A stretch of DNA of 64,000 nucleotides from Serinus canaria (lineage: Eukaryota > Chordata > Aves > Passeriformes > Fringillidae), in contig NC_066321.1 of the NCBI RefSeq assembly GCF_022539315.1, forward strand, positions 1,793,001 through 1,857,000, in the 5' to 3' direction. The notes below the pieces were generated by a model. That model saw only the letters and a program-made list of their open reading frames with translations. It made no database searches and had not been told where the DNA came from. Position 1 is the first letter of the stretch; the number at the start of each line of letters is the position of its first letter. Made by a program: the position numbers and the translations under genes. This document shows positions 1 to 8,725 of the stretch, in pieces.

Positions 1-69
1 AAAGCTGGATTTTTATCAAATCATGGCATCTTTTAAAAAATATCAATTTTTGATATATTTATTGCAGAT

Positions 70-98
70 CATGTGCTGGCTGAAGCAGTACCTAGTCC
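70..98 (-). pseudogene. Exon-3-like pseudo-exon core of LYPD6, copy 1
   Basis: TTTCAG|GG ACT AGG TAC TGC TTC AGC CAG CAC reads TRYCFSQHMI in the splice phase of exon 2 and meets a stop a few codons later. It is the best preserved copy together with the one at 615-643. The true exon 3 of LYPD6 lies outside the window, so homology is inferred from LYPD6B exon 3 (TRYCLTAH) and from known LYPD6 proteins. Confidence 0.5.
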
Positions 99-614
99 CT
101 GAAACACAGGAAATCTTATCGCTCATCCCTGAGACACCTGGAGAAAAATTTCTGCTCTTCCTGTTCCCTGAGACCCCACCAGCAGGAGAAATTGGAAAGA
201 AATGCTGGATTTTATCAAATCATGGGATTCTGAAAAAAAATTGCAAGTTTTGATGTATTTATTGTAGATCATGTGTTGGCTGAAACAGTATTTTGTTTTT
301 AAAAAACATGGAAAGCCTTTATCTGCCCAATTCCTTTCCCTGAGATTCCAGCAGCAGGAGAAATTGGAAAGAAATGCTGCATTTTTATCAAATCACAGGA
401 TTATTAAAAAATAAGAAATTTTTGATGCATTTCTTGTAGATCATGGGCTGGCTGAAGCAGAACCTGATCCCTAAAAAACATGGAAAAGTCTCCATCTGCC
501 CAATTCCCATTCCCTGAAAGTCCACCAGCAGGAGAAATAGAAAAGAAATACTGGATTTTTATCAAATCAGTGAATTTTTAAAAAATACCAATTTTTGATG
601 CATTTCTTGTAGCT

Positions 615-643
615 CATGTGCTGGCTGAAGCAGTACCTGGTCC
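615..643 (-). pseudogene. Exon-3-like pseudo-exon core of LYPD6, copy 4
   Basis: TTTTTTAG|GG ACC AGG TAC TGC reads TRYCFSQHMS in the correct phase, with an in-frame stop about 14 codons further on. The copies at 298-270 (acceptor lost), 470-442 (reads IRFCFSQPM) and 840-812 (reads TRYSFSQQ) are more decayed. Confidence 0.5.
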
Positions 644-1464
644 CTAAAAAACATGGGACAATCTTTATCTGCTCAATTCCCTTTCCCTGAGACCCCACCA
701 GCAGGAGAAATTGGAAAAAAATGCTGGATTTTTATATCAAATAAGAGGATTTTTTTTAAAATGCCATTTTTAAAATGTATTTATTGCAGATCATTTTAAA
801 AAGCAGATTGTAGATTGCTGGCTGAAGCTGTACCTTGTCCCTAAAAAACCATGGGAAATCTTTATCTGCCCAATTCCCCATTGCCCCTTTCTCCTGCCCA
901 ACCAGGAATATCTGGGAATGCTGGGCTGGAATGCCAGCCAGCCTGGGGGGTTTTACTGCTGCTGATCTGAGCTCAGAGGAAGCAAATTCTGGGGCTGATA
1001 ACGAGCCTGACCCAGGCTGGGCCATCTCCTTCCCAAGTAAATATTTCCCAAAGGCAAAATCCCAAAAGAACCCGGCCAAAGGGGATCTGCTGGGGCTGTG
1101 GATAATCCCCATGTTCTGTGAGGGTTTTGTTTCTCTTCTGTGTCCCAGAGAGCTGCTGAAGGGCAGGGAGATCTGGGCAGCTCAGATCTGATATTTGAGT
1201 GTGTTATTAAAGGGTTTTCCTGAGCTGTTCCCAGTTTCAGACTCCACGGGGATTTATGGGATCAAACTGCTGAAAACACCAAAATTCCAGCTCTGGCTGC
1301 CCTGAATGTGGATTTGTGTCACAGGGGAGGGAGCTGAACACAGCCAGAACTGTCCTGGATTCACCAGGAGGAGCAATAAAACTCTTCAAATTCCTTCCCT
1401 GGGAGGGTGGGGAGGGCTTGGGATGGAATTCCCAGAGCAGCTCTGGCTGCCCCTGGATCCCTGA

Positions 1465-1620
1465 GATTCCACCAGCAGGAGAAATAGGAAGGAAATGCTG
1501 GATTGGAAGAGTCCAAGGCCAGGCTGGATGCTTGAAGCACCCTGGGATCGTGGAAGGTGTCCCTGCCCATGGAATGGGATGCGCTTGAAGGTCCCTTCCC
1601 ACCCAAACCAGTCTGGAATT
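1465..1620 (+). mobile_element. CR1 LINE 3'-end fragment (sense)
   Basis: Contains the CR1 3' pattern CCAAGGCCAGGCTGGATG, GTGTCCCTGCCCATGG and GGTCCCTTCCCACCCAAACC. It abuts a short stretch resembling the 173-bp array unit (CCACCAGCAGGAGAAATAGG). Confidence 0.6.
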
Positions 1621-1817
1621 TTAGGAAAGCAACACCAGCCTGATTGAACCCCCCCAGCAGAGCCAGAGGAAAACAGGGAATATCTCCAATCCTCAACCTC
1701 ACGCACTGCAAGGAGCCAGAAAAGCTGCAGGGCTGAGCTGCAGGATGCCATATCCCACATTTCTGGGAAGGAAGGGGCGCCCTGGCAGGGACAGCTGGGC
1801 TGGGTGGGGCTGGTTAC

Positions 1818-1916
1818 CTCGGGGGCAGTAAACATCTGGAGCCCAGCGGTTGCACTCGTAATTATCTGAGGCCTTTTCACAGGTGAAACACTTAAATCCA
1901 TGAGGGTACGGCGTGG
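1818..1916 (-). CDS. LYPD6: LYPD6 coding exon 2 (start of Ly6 domain)
   Basis: 99 nt, phase 1 on both sides. It is the same length and phase as LYPD6B exon 2 at 62180-62278 and the two translations align without gaps (FKCFTC, DNY-CNRWA, CP). The acceptor is CTTTCAG|CC and the donor is CGAG|GTAACC. Confidence 0.93.
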
Positions 1917-4287
1917 CTGAAAGGAATGCAGAATATGGGGTTAGAAGGAATGATGATGGAGTTAAAATGTTCCTGTTAATCTGGTTCTCTGCTGCTTTTT
2001 TGGGAGAAAAAAAGCAATATTTTTTCATTTTAAACCCAAATTTCTCCAGCTTTTCCTGCCAGTGTCAGCGGGTTGGTCCTGATTTGTAAATCCCCATCCC
2101 CCAGAGCACGTTTGGGTCGCTGTGGACTCGTTCCAGCTGTGTTTACCCAGCCAAAGTGCCCAGTGCTGACTTCAAAGGGAGCTAATGGGAGCTGGGAGTG
2201 CTCATTCCCCTGGAATCAGAGCTCACATCCAGCACTGCGGCTTTATCAGTGCTGATAACAAAATATCAGGTGGATTGAAACACTCTGGGAATTGTCCCAT
2301 GGAGGGAAAGAGCTGCTCCTGTTCCAGGCAGGCTCACGGCCCCAGAGGGAACAAAACCCCTTTGCTGCACCCCCAGCTCTCAACAGCAGCCCCTGTCCTG
2401 ATTGATCTCCCCAATTCCTTAATTGCTCTCCTGGCAGCACTTCGGGGGCACTTTCAATCCCTCCTCAAGGTGCTGCCACCTCCTCAAAGCCAGATGGTGA
2501 ACAGGTCACTACAGCCCCAAGGGCCACATCCTCACCCTCCTCCTCGTCACCTCCTCCCCTGGCTCTGGATCCTGTGTGGGAATGAGGTGAAGCAAGAGGA
2601 TTTCACTGCTTGTTTCCTTTCAGCTTTTAGGGAACAAGAAATCACCCAGGAGCAGCTCTGGTGGGGCTGGGACAGCACAATAATTAAATTAATCCGTCTC
2701 ACCCTGCCCCTCTGACAGGTCAGAGTTATGATAGAAAACAGGAATTTCATCCTGCTAGCACAGAACAGGAATTTTTCAGCCTGTGAAGCAGTGAGTTTTC
2801 TGGGGGAAGAGAAGGCAGGGAGAGCTCCAGGGGCAGCCTGTTCTCATGGAATTGGGTGAGCCTGTGTCTGATAAAGTCAGCAGACTGTGAGGGTGCAGGG
2901 AAATGCAAAGACGCACAACTCCATTGCTCCAGGGGTTACTGGAGCAAAGGCAGGAGCTGTCTGTGCCTCAGCAGATGCCTCCATGTATCCCTTAAACCAT
3001 TTTGGTCCAGTTTTACACAGAACCATGGAATGGTTTGGCTTGGGAAGGACCTTAAAGCCATGGGCAGGGACACCTCCCACAGAAACTTGGGTTTTCTTCC
3101 ACATCAACTCGGCCCTGTGGGAGCAGGGACTGCACAAACCAGGTCCCTCCCAGCCCAAACCATCCCATGATTCCACGTAAAAACCTCCATTCCCAAACCA
3201 TTCCATGATTCCATGACTGGTGAGGGTGCAGGGAAGACCCAAAGATGCCCAACTCCATTGCCTCAGGGGTTACTGGGGCCAAGGCAGGAGCTGTCTGTGC
3301 CTCAGCAGCTGCTCATAACCCCATGAGTCCTTTAAACCCTTTTGGTCCAGTTTTACACAGAACCATGGAATGGTTTGACTTGGGAAGGACCTTAAAGCCG
3401 GTGTTGTCCCACCCTCTGCCATGGGCAGGGACACCTCCCACAAAAACCAAGTTGATGTTTTCTTCCACATCAACTCAGCCCTGTGGGAGTGGGGACTGTA
3501 CAAACCAGATCCCTCCCAGCCCAAACCATCCCATGATTCCACGTAAAACCTCCATTCCCAAACCATCCCATGATTCCATGTAAAACCTCCATTCCCAAAC
3601 CATCCCATGATTCCACGTAAAACCTCCATTCCCAAACCATCCCATGATTCCATGTAAAACCTCCATTCCCAAACCATCCCATGATTCCATGTAAAACCAG
3701 GTTAAAGGCAGAGCCAAATCGAACAAACACAGCCATGGTTCAAGAAGAAGTGGGAAAAATGAAGGAAACGTGTGACAGGGCTAAATGTGGCACAGAGAAA
3801 CAGAGCAGCCCAGTGCCTTGCTGGATCTTACTCCAGTGCCTCTGAGGACCATGGAAATGATGACACAGGGAATGGCTTTTGGGTTGGGCTCCTGTGAGAG
3901 TTTGAGTGTAAATCCAGAAGCTCAAGGCTCAGAAGAAAAGATCCTAGCAAAAGGACTTTTCATAAAATATGTCCCTGACACCTTCTGACGCCTCCTTTCT
4001 CTTTCTTTAGTACAGTTTTAGTACACAATTTCTTTTAATATCATATAATATCATAAAATAATAAACCAGCCTTCAGAGAAACTGGAGTCAATTCTCCTCT
4101 CTCACCTCCTCCTGGGGACCCTCACAACAGCTCAGGGCAGCAGGGGAGGTGACTTACTGGAGGGGTGGAGGTAGACGATGTCCTTGGCGGTGAAGTCGCG
4201 GCTGCGCGCGGCCGGAGCGCGGCCGGGCAGGAACAGCAGGAGCAGGAGCAGGAGCTGGAGCAGGAGCAGCCCCGGTGGCCAGGCCAT
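1818..4287 (-). CDS. LYPD6: LYPD6, Ly6/PLAUR domain-containing protein 6 (5' coding part; two exons, gene continues beyond the window)
   Basis: Seen: two exons join in phase. Exon 4287-4158 starts with an ATG and encodes a leucine-rich signal peptide followed by [15 protein letters not shown]. Exon 1916-1818 encodes [20 protein letters not shown] and then [12 protein letters not shown], the first part of the three-finger Ly6 domain with its C-x-x-C and NRWAPD signatures. Donors GTAAGT (4157) and GTAACC (1817) and a TTTCAG acceptor (1917) fit. Known: LYPD6 is a small secreted or GPI-anchored Ly6 protein that modulates nicotinic acetylcholine receptors and binds the Wnt co-receptor LRP6. The exons for the rest of the domain, including the NxI loop reported to contact LRP6, and the GPI signal are not in the window. 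The start at 4287 is chosen because it gives a signal peptide directly before the conserved SRDFT segment. Any 5'-UTR exon lies further right and was not identified. The close match to vertebrate LYPD6 makes the identity nearly certain. Confidence 0.93.
2301..2502. repeat. Duplicated ~200-bp segment, copy A
   Basis: Matches 4435-4637 almost base for base from GGAGGGAAAGAGCTGCTCC to CCAGATGGTGAAC, apart from a roughly 10-bp insertion in copy B and scattered substitutions. The family is not recognised. Confidence 0.8.
2888..3553. repeat. 333-bp tandem duplication carrying a CR1 3' end
   Basis: The anchor TGAGGGTGCAGGGAA occurs at 2888 and 3221. Both halves run through GGTCCAGTTTTACACAGAAC into an antisense CR1 end (CATGGAATGGTTTG). 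The right copy has an extra ~25 bp (GTGTTGTCCCACCC...). The array then passes into the 37-bp minisatellite. Confidence 0.8.
3522..3692. repeat. 37-bp minisatellite
   Basis: Four to five near-identical units built of AAACCATCCCATGATTCC plus GTAAAACCTCCATTCCC. This amplifies the terminal ATGATTCC motif of the neighbouring CR1 end. Confidence 0.9.
3771..4131 (+). mobile_element. Solo-LTR-like sequence next to LYPD6 exon 1
   Basis: Begins TGTGACAGGG and ends CCTCACAACA. It contains TTTAGTACAGTTTTAGTAC, an AT-rich tract and the polyadenylation motif ATAATAAACCAGCC near the right end, features of passerine endogenous-retrovirus LTRs. It lies antisense to LYPD6 and ends 26 bp from the exon 1 splice donor. 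No coding retroviral sequence is attached. Boundaries are approximate and no convincing target-site duplication was seen. Confidence 0.5.
4158..4287 (-). CDS. LYPD6: LYPD6 coding exon 1 (signal peptide)
   Basis: 130 nt, 43 codons plus one base (phase 1). The ATG at 4287 has context GGCCATGG. The first 20 residues hold a run of leucines encoded by CTG/CTC repeats, then a PGRAPAA stretch typical of a signal-peptidase region. The donor is TCCA|GTAAGTC. The exon is GC- and CpG-rich, unlike the flanking introns. Confidence 0.92.
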
Positions 4288-4333
4288 GGCCCGGCCAGGA
4301 CCTGCTCATGCGGCGGCCGAGAATCCCCACCTG

Positions 4334-4434
4334 GGCAGAGTCACAGAATGCCAGAATTATCCAGGCTGGAAAACACCTCGGAGAGCATCCAGTCCAGCCC
4401 GTGACCCACACCCCCTTGTCCCAGGGAGGGAAAG
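4334..4434 (-). mobile_element. CR1-type LINE fragment, left half of an interrupted copy
   Basis: AGTCACAGAATGCCAG then CCAGGCTGGAAAACACCTC and CATCCAGTCCAGCCC match an antisense CR1 3' end. The other half appears to resume at about 4645 (GGGCCACATCCAGGCTGTC to GACTCCAGCACCTCCC), beyond the ~200-bp segment. Confidence 0.55.
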
Positions 4435-4637
4435 AGCTGCTCCTGCTCCAGGCAGGCTCACGGCCCCAGAGGGAACAAAACCCCTTTGCTGCAGCCCCAG
4501 CTCTCAACAGCAGCCCCTGTCCTGATTGATCTCCCCAAACGAGGCCCAATTCCTTAATTGCTCTCCTGGCAGCTCTCCGGGGGCACTTTCAATCCCTCCT
4601 CAAGGTGCTGCCACCTCCTCAAAGCCAGATGGTGAAC
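4435..4637. repeat. Duplicated ~200-bp segment, copy B (inside a CR1 fragment)
   Basis: Near-identical to 2301-2502. CR1-like sequence flanks it on both sides, so this copy looks inserted into, or recombined with, a CR1 element. Confidence 0.75.
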
Positions 4638-4760
4638 CATGGCACTGAGGGCCACATCCAGGCTGTCCTTACAAACCTCCAGGACCGTGACTCCAGCACC
4701 TCCCTGGGCAGCCATTCCCATGGCAAATCCCTCTTTTCTGGCAGGGAGCAGGGATGAGCA
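4638..4760 (-). mobile_element. CR1-type LINE fragment, right half of an interrupted copy
   Basis: CACTGAGGGCCACATCCAGG and CCTCCAGGACCGTGACTCC, then TCCCTGGGCAGCCATTCC, follow the usual antisense CR1 order. Confidence 0.5.
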
Positions 4761-4860
4761 GAGCAAACCCACAAGGACCTGGCCACCACCTCGTGCCCAT
4801 GACCCAACCCTGGAGCCTCCCTCTCCTCTGGTGATTTTGGCATCAACAAACACCAAAATT

Positions 4861-5165
4861 GTAATTATCTGAGGCCTTTTCACAGGTGAAACACAAATCC
4901 ATGAGGATACGGTGTGGCTGAAAGGAATGGAAAAGATGGAGTTAAAAGGAATGGATAAAATGGAGTTTGAAGGAATGGATAAACTGGAGTTAAAAGGAAT
5001 GGAGTTAAAATGACCCCATTACTCTGGTTCTATGCCGCTTTTCAGGAGAAAACAGCAACATTTTTTCTCTTTGGATCCAAATTTCTCCAATTTTCCTGTC
5101 AGTGTCAGTGGGTTGGCTCTGATTTGTAAAACCCCGTCCCCCACAGCACGTTTATGTTGCTGGAA
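4861..5165 (-). pseudogene. Relic duplicate of LYPD6 exon 2 and its upstream intron
   Basis: The segment 4861-4917 matches LYPD6 exon 2 at 1858-1916 almost exactly (GATAATTAC, GAAAAGGCC, CATGGATT...), including the CTTTCAG acceptor, but lacks two bases (a frameshift just before the first cysteine). It is cut off after the codons for DNY, so the donor is gone. Intron homology continues to about 5165 (matching 1917-2125), with a local expansion of AAGGAATGGA-type units. It lies some 570 bp upstream of the LYPD6 start codon in the direction of the gene and cannot encode protein. Confidence 0.88.
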
Positions 5166-5184
5166 AAGGTGGACAAAGGATCTC

Positions 5185-5370
5185 CCTGGATTCCCAGCGC
5201 AGTGGGAATCCGGCTGGTCCCACAGGAGGTTGGGGCTCCTGCTGACACCTCATCTCCACCTTCCTCCTGACTCCTCCTCACTGCCTGGGCCACATCTCCA
5301 CAATCCTTCTGACTTTATCTTGGCATTTCCTCTTGGAAAAGCCTCCATCTCAGAGCTGCAGACAAAGTCA
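5185..5370. repeat. Diverged duplicate of 9697-9925
   Basis: CTCCCTGGATTCCCAG, CAGTGGGAA, CTCATCTCCACCTTCCTCC, GCCTGGGCC and CCTCCATCTCAGAGCT recur in the same order at 9697-9925 with substitutions and indels. The family is not recognised; it is either an old segmental duplication or an ancient repeat. Confidence 0.65.
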
Positions 5371-7590
5371 CCCCTGGATTTTCCTCATCCATGCTCCAGA
5401 GGGGTTTATTCCCTTTATTATGCCATTAATAAAGAATTTGGTGCGTTTTTCCCAAGTCCCTGAGTGATGGGAGCTCATGAAAGCAGAACCCAATAACCTC
5501 TGTGGTACCATTCCTGAGACCACCCCAGCCCCAGGCTGTGGGGAGCCACCAGGGGCAGACAAGGCTCAAAAAATCCCTAAACACACAGCCCAGATGATGA
5601 GAAACCCTTAAAAATGGTGAAAGTGCCTCAAAAATCCAACGGGACAGGGAAATCCTGAAAGGATGCAGCTGCTGAGCCCGGCTGGAGCCGATGGTTTCCT
5701 TTGGAATCCATCCAGAACACACAGAGTTGGGATGAGCTTTTCCATCCTGATCAACCTGCAACACCCAGATAATTCCTAAGCAGCTCTGAATATGTGGTGG
5801 TTATTATCTAATAAATATTTTTTTTTTTGTTTTGTTTTGGGTTTTTTTAAAGGAAAGATATGATGGGGTTGAAGATGTCACCTCCAAACATTTGTCCCAC
5901 AGCAGAAATCCCCCCAGGACCAGCAGCACAAAGGTTGTCATTGTTCCTGCTGTTATCTGCAAACACCTTTTTTATTAAAACACGGTGAAATCCATAAAAA
6001 AACATGAGGAAAAAAGATAACGCACAGCCCGGTGCTTTAAACTTTGTTGCTTTAACATTTTGAGGAGGGAATTTGGGATTTACTCCATTGATCCCTCTCA
6101 GCCAGGGGAGAATGAAATCCTGATTAGAAGCAGACAGGAAATAAAACAAACCTCTCCCAACCACGTGGAAGATGAAAGAGATGGGTCCATGTGGGATCTG
6201 GAGGCAGAATTTGGGACTATTTTTATCCCAAACAACACCAGGAAGGTTTCATAAGCCCCGCTCTTCATTTTAAGACATCAGCAGGAGCAAAAAATGAGGA
6301 TTTGATCCTGAGCTACAGCACCAAAAAACGAGGATTCACATCCCAAAAAGAGGAGCTCATCGCAGCTCAACTCCAGCTCTCATCAATAATTATCAAATCA
6401 TCAACACCAACAGTCACGGAATCAAGGCTGGAAAAGAGTTCCAATATCACCACATCCAACCATTACAGCAATATTTAAAGTTCAGCAAGGTCGAAATAAC
6501 GGCAGGAATTCCTCCCAAAGAATTTGCTGGGTTTGCTCATCCCAAGCACAAAACTCTTTTGTTTTTTGCAGAACGGATCAAAGCCTTCCACTTGGGGACC
6601 TTGGTTTTCCCAGTGCCCCTTTGGTGGGACCCCTCTCCAAATCCTCTGTGGCAGCACTCAGCCATCAGTCTGGAAAAGTGGCTGGTGTCAGAAACCCTCC
6701 AGCTGCTCCCTGAAAACATCCACATCCTTCCTCTGGTAATTGCAAGGACCTTAATTGCCAGCTCCTAATGAGCGGCAAGAAACCGTGAAGGATCGGAGAG
6801 AATTCCCCGCCCGCCTCCCTTTTCTGTCTGACACAGGTTTAATTACAGGCAAAGAATTACCATTTTAAAATCCTCTGGGTCAGAAAATTCTCCAGAACAA
6901 GGCAAGCAGGGCCAAAATCTTAAACTGTGGAATTTAGGGAAGTCCTCCTGCCACCCTTTTTGTCACCATTTGTCACCATGAGCACACTCCACTGGCTCGT
7001 TCTGTATACACAGGTAGGGTAAAACCAGGAAATTCTGCAAACATGGAAATCCCCAGTGCCACAAACCTAAATATTTAATATTCCGTGAATATTTTGAGTA
7101 TGAACACAGGGGTACACACAGTTCTGTCTTTCGTGGGGGACAAATACTGGGTGACTTTTAAGGAAATGAGGATATTTCACAGAGAGTGGAGCAGCAAAAT
7201 ATTTTGCATTAAAGTAATATGAAATACTTAAAAACTCAATATCCAATAATCACATATTAAATACTCAATTAATTCTATATTAATTCAATGTTCAGCATGC
7301 TCATTTTCTCTGGTGTTACACTCACACATAAAAATAAAATGTAAGGAAGGAAATGTAAATATAGATATGGATGCACTGTCTTAAAACCTGCAAAAAGTTG
7401 GTTTGGTTCCCAAAATCCTACAAAATTTGAATTTTCTGCAATGCTGGCTTCTCTTTAGGAATCCTATGAGCCCTAAGAAGCTTCACCAAGGGCCTAAAGG
7501 GTTTTTCGTTCACTCCCAAGCCCCTTTTATCCAGGACTTTCAGCCCAAACAGCCAAACTTGGCACAAAACTTTTATTTTCGAGCATTATT
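5371..7590. other. Non-coding stretch
   Basis: AT-rich single-copy-looking DNA with T-runs at 5820-5850. A short CR1-like antisense piece sits at 6414-6466 (TCACGGAATCAAGGCTGG). No exon, RNA gene or array was recognised. Confidence 0.5.
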
Positions 7591-7599
7591 GGTGGCGTT

Positions 7600-7870
7600 C
7601 CATCCACCCCAGGGCCAAACCTCTGCTGGCAGGGCAGATCTGAGGCACGGGCTGATATTTTTCCTCTCAGAATTCCCTCGGCTCCTCACGCGGAGCCGAG
7701 CGCTCATCCCAACCTAAGGGCAGCTGGCGCGGCCCCCTCGGAACGCGGGGGTGGGACAGGGTCACACGAGCTGTGGGAACCCAGGGAATCCCTCTGGCTG
7801 CCCTGGAGGGCTCCAGACCCTGCCCAGGGGGCTCAGAGACCCTGGCACAGAGCCCCAGACCCCTGGGCCT
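7600..7870. promoter_or_regulatory. Small CpG-rich patch
   Basis: CACGCGGAGCCGAGCGCTC and GGCGCGGCCCCCTCGG stand out against AT-rich flanks. It may be a regulatory element or merely a GC-rich repeat remnant; no transcript structure is visible. Confidence 0.25.
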
Positions 7871-8120
7871 TTGATTAACCCTTGGAAAAACCAATTCCCA
7901 ACCTTTATATGAGGGATTACAAGCTATGACAGTATAAGCAGAATGAGAGTGAATTTATCACAGGGTGAAAAATAGATATTTTGGGGTTTTTAGAATGGGG
8001 GTTCAGGAGGCAAGATGGAGGGATCTGGGTGTGTCCAACCTTTCTCCTTCTTCTTCTTGGCCTCCACCTTCTGCTGGGATGGTGGCACTTTGGGATGGGT
8101 TTAGGGTAGAAGCTCACTGT

Positions 8121-8486
8121 TGTGACAGTGATCCCAGGATGAGGGAAGAAAGTTGACTCTATGTTCAGAAAGCTGATTTATTATTTTATGATATATATTA
8201 TGTTAAAACTATACTAAAAGAACAGAAGAAAGGATTTCATCAGAAGGCTGGCTAAGAATAGAAAAGGAATGAACAACAAAGGTTTGTGACTGACCAAGAC
8301 AGTCCAAACCAGCTGAGCTGGGATTGGCATTAATGAGAAACAACCACAGAGACCAATCCCAGCCCCACCTGCTGCATCCCACAGCAGCAGAGAATCATTG
8401 TCTACATTTTGTTCCTGAGGCCTCTCAGCTTCCCAGGAGGAAAAATCCTAAGGAAAGGACTTTTCATAAAACATGATGGTGACACA
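8121..8486 (-). mobile_element. Solo LTR of an endogenous retrovirus
   Basis: Begins TGTGACAGTG on the plus strand and ends GTGACACA. The minus strand has the polyadenylation motif AATAAATCAGC, and the AAATCCTAAGGAAAGGAC and TTTTCATAAAACATG segments are typical of a common passerine LTR family. CACT occurs just outside both ends, a possible short target duplication. No viral genes adjoin it. Confidence 0.65.
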
Positions 8487-8725
8487 CTAACACAGATGAT
8501 GGGTATTGGGAAGTAATTGCAAATATTGTACAGGCAGTTTTTAGTATAAAGACATAACACTGCCCTGGGGGCAGGCAGAGAGCCTGGACTGTCCTGCTGA
8601 GCGGAACTTGGCTGGACAAGAGAAAAAATTTTATAGATAAGGAACAATAAACAACCTTGAGAACGAGAACTAAGAGCTCTGAGTCCTCCTTCGAGCACCC
8701 AGCTGGGAAAAGAGACTTTGTGCCA
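8487..8725 (+). mobile_element. LTR-like fragment with AATAAA and R/U5-like tail
   Basis: Contains the TATA-like AGTATAAAGACA, then GGAACAATAAACAACC and the tail GAGTCCTCCTTCGAGCACC and TTTGTGCCACATCTGG. This is the order of promoter, polyadenylation signal and U5 in an LTR. It directly follows the LTR on the other strand. Confidence 0.5.

Larger units (their letters stand above)
1..880. repeat. 173-bp tandem array with exon-3-like cores (LYPD6 intron 2)
   Basis: About five copies. The anchor AGCAGGAGAAATTGG starts at 181, 353, 527 (one mismatch) and 700, a period of 172-174 bp, and the array runs off the left edge of the window. On the minus strand the copies contain a T-rich tract, AG, and then GGAC(C/T)AGGTACTGCTTCAG or a decayed version, at 98-70, 298-270, 470-442, 643-615 and 840-812. 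Read in the phase set by exon 2 this gives TRYCFSQHM in the best copies, resembling the TRYC start of LYPD6B exon 3. Stops follow within about 20 codons. Confidence 0.85.
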
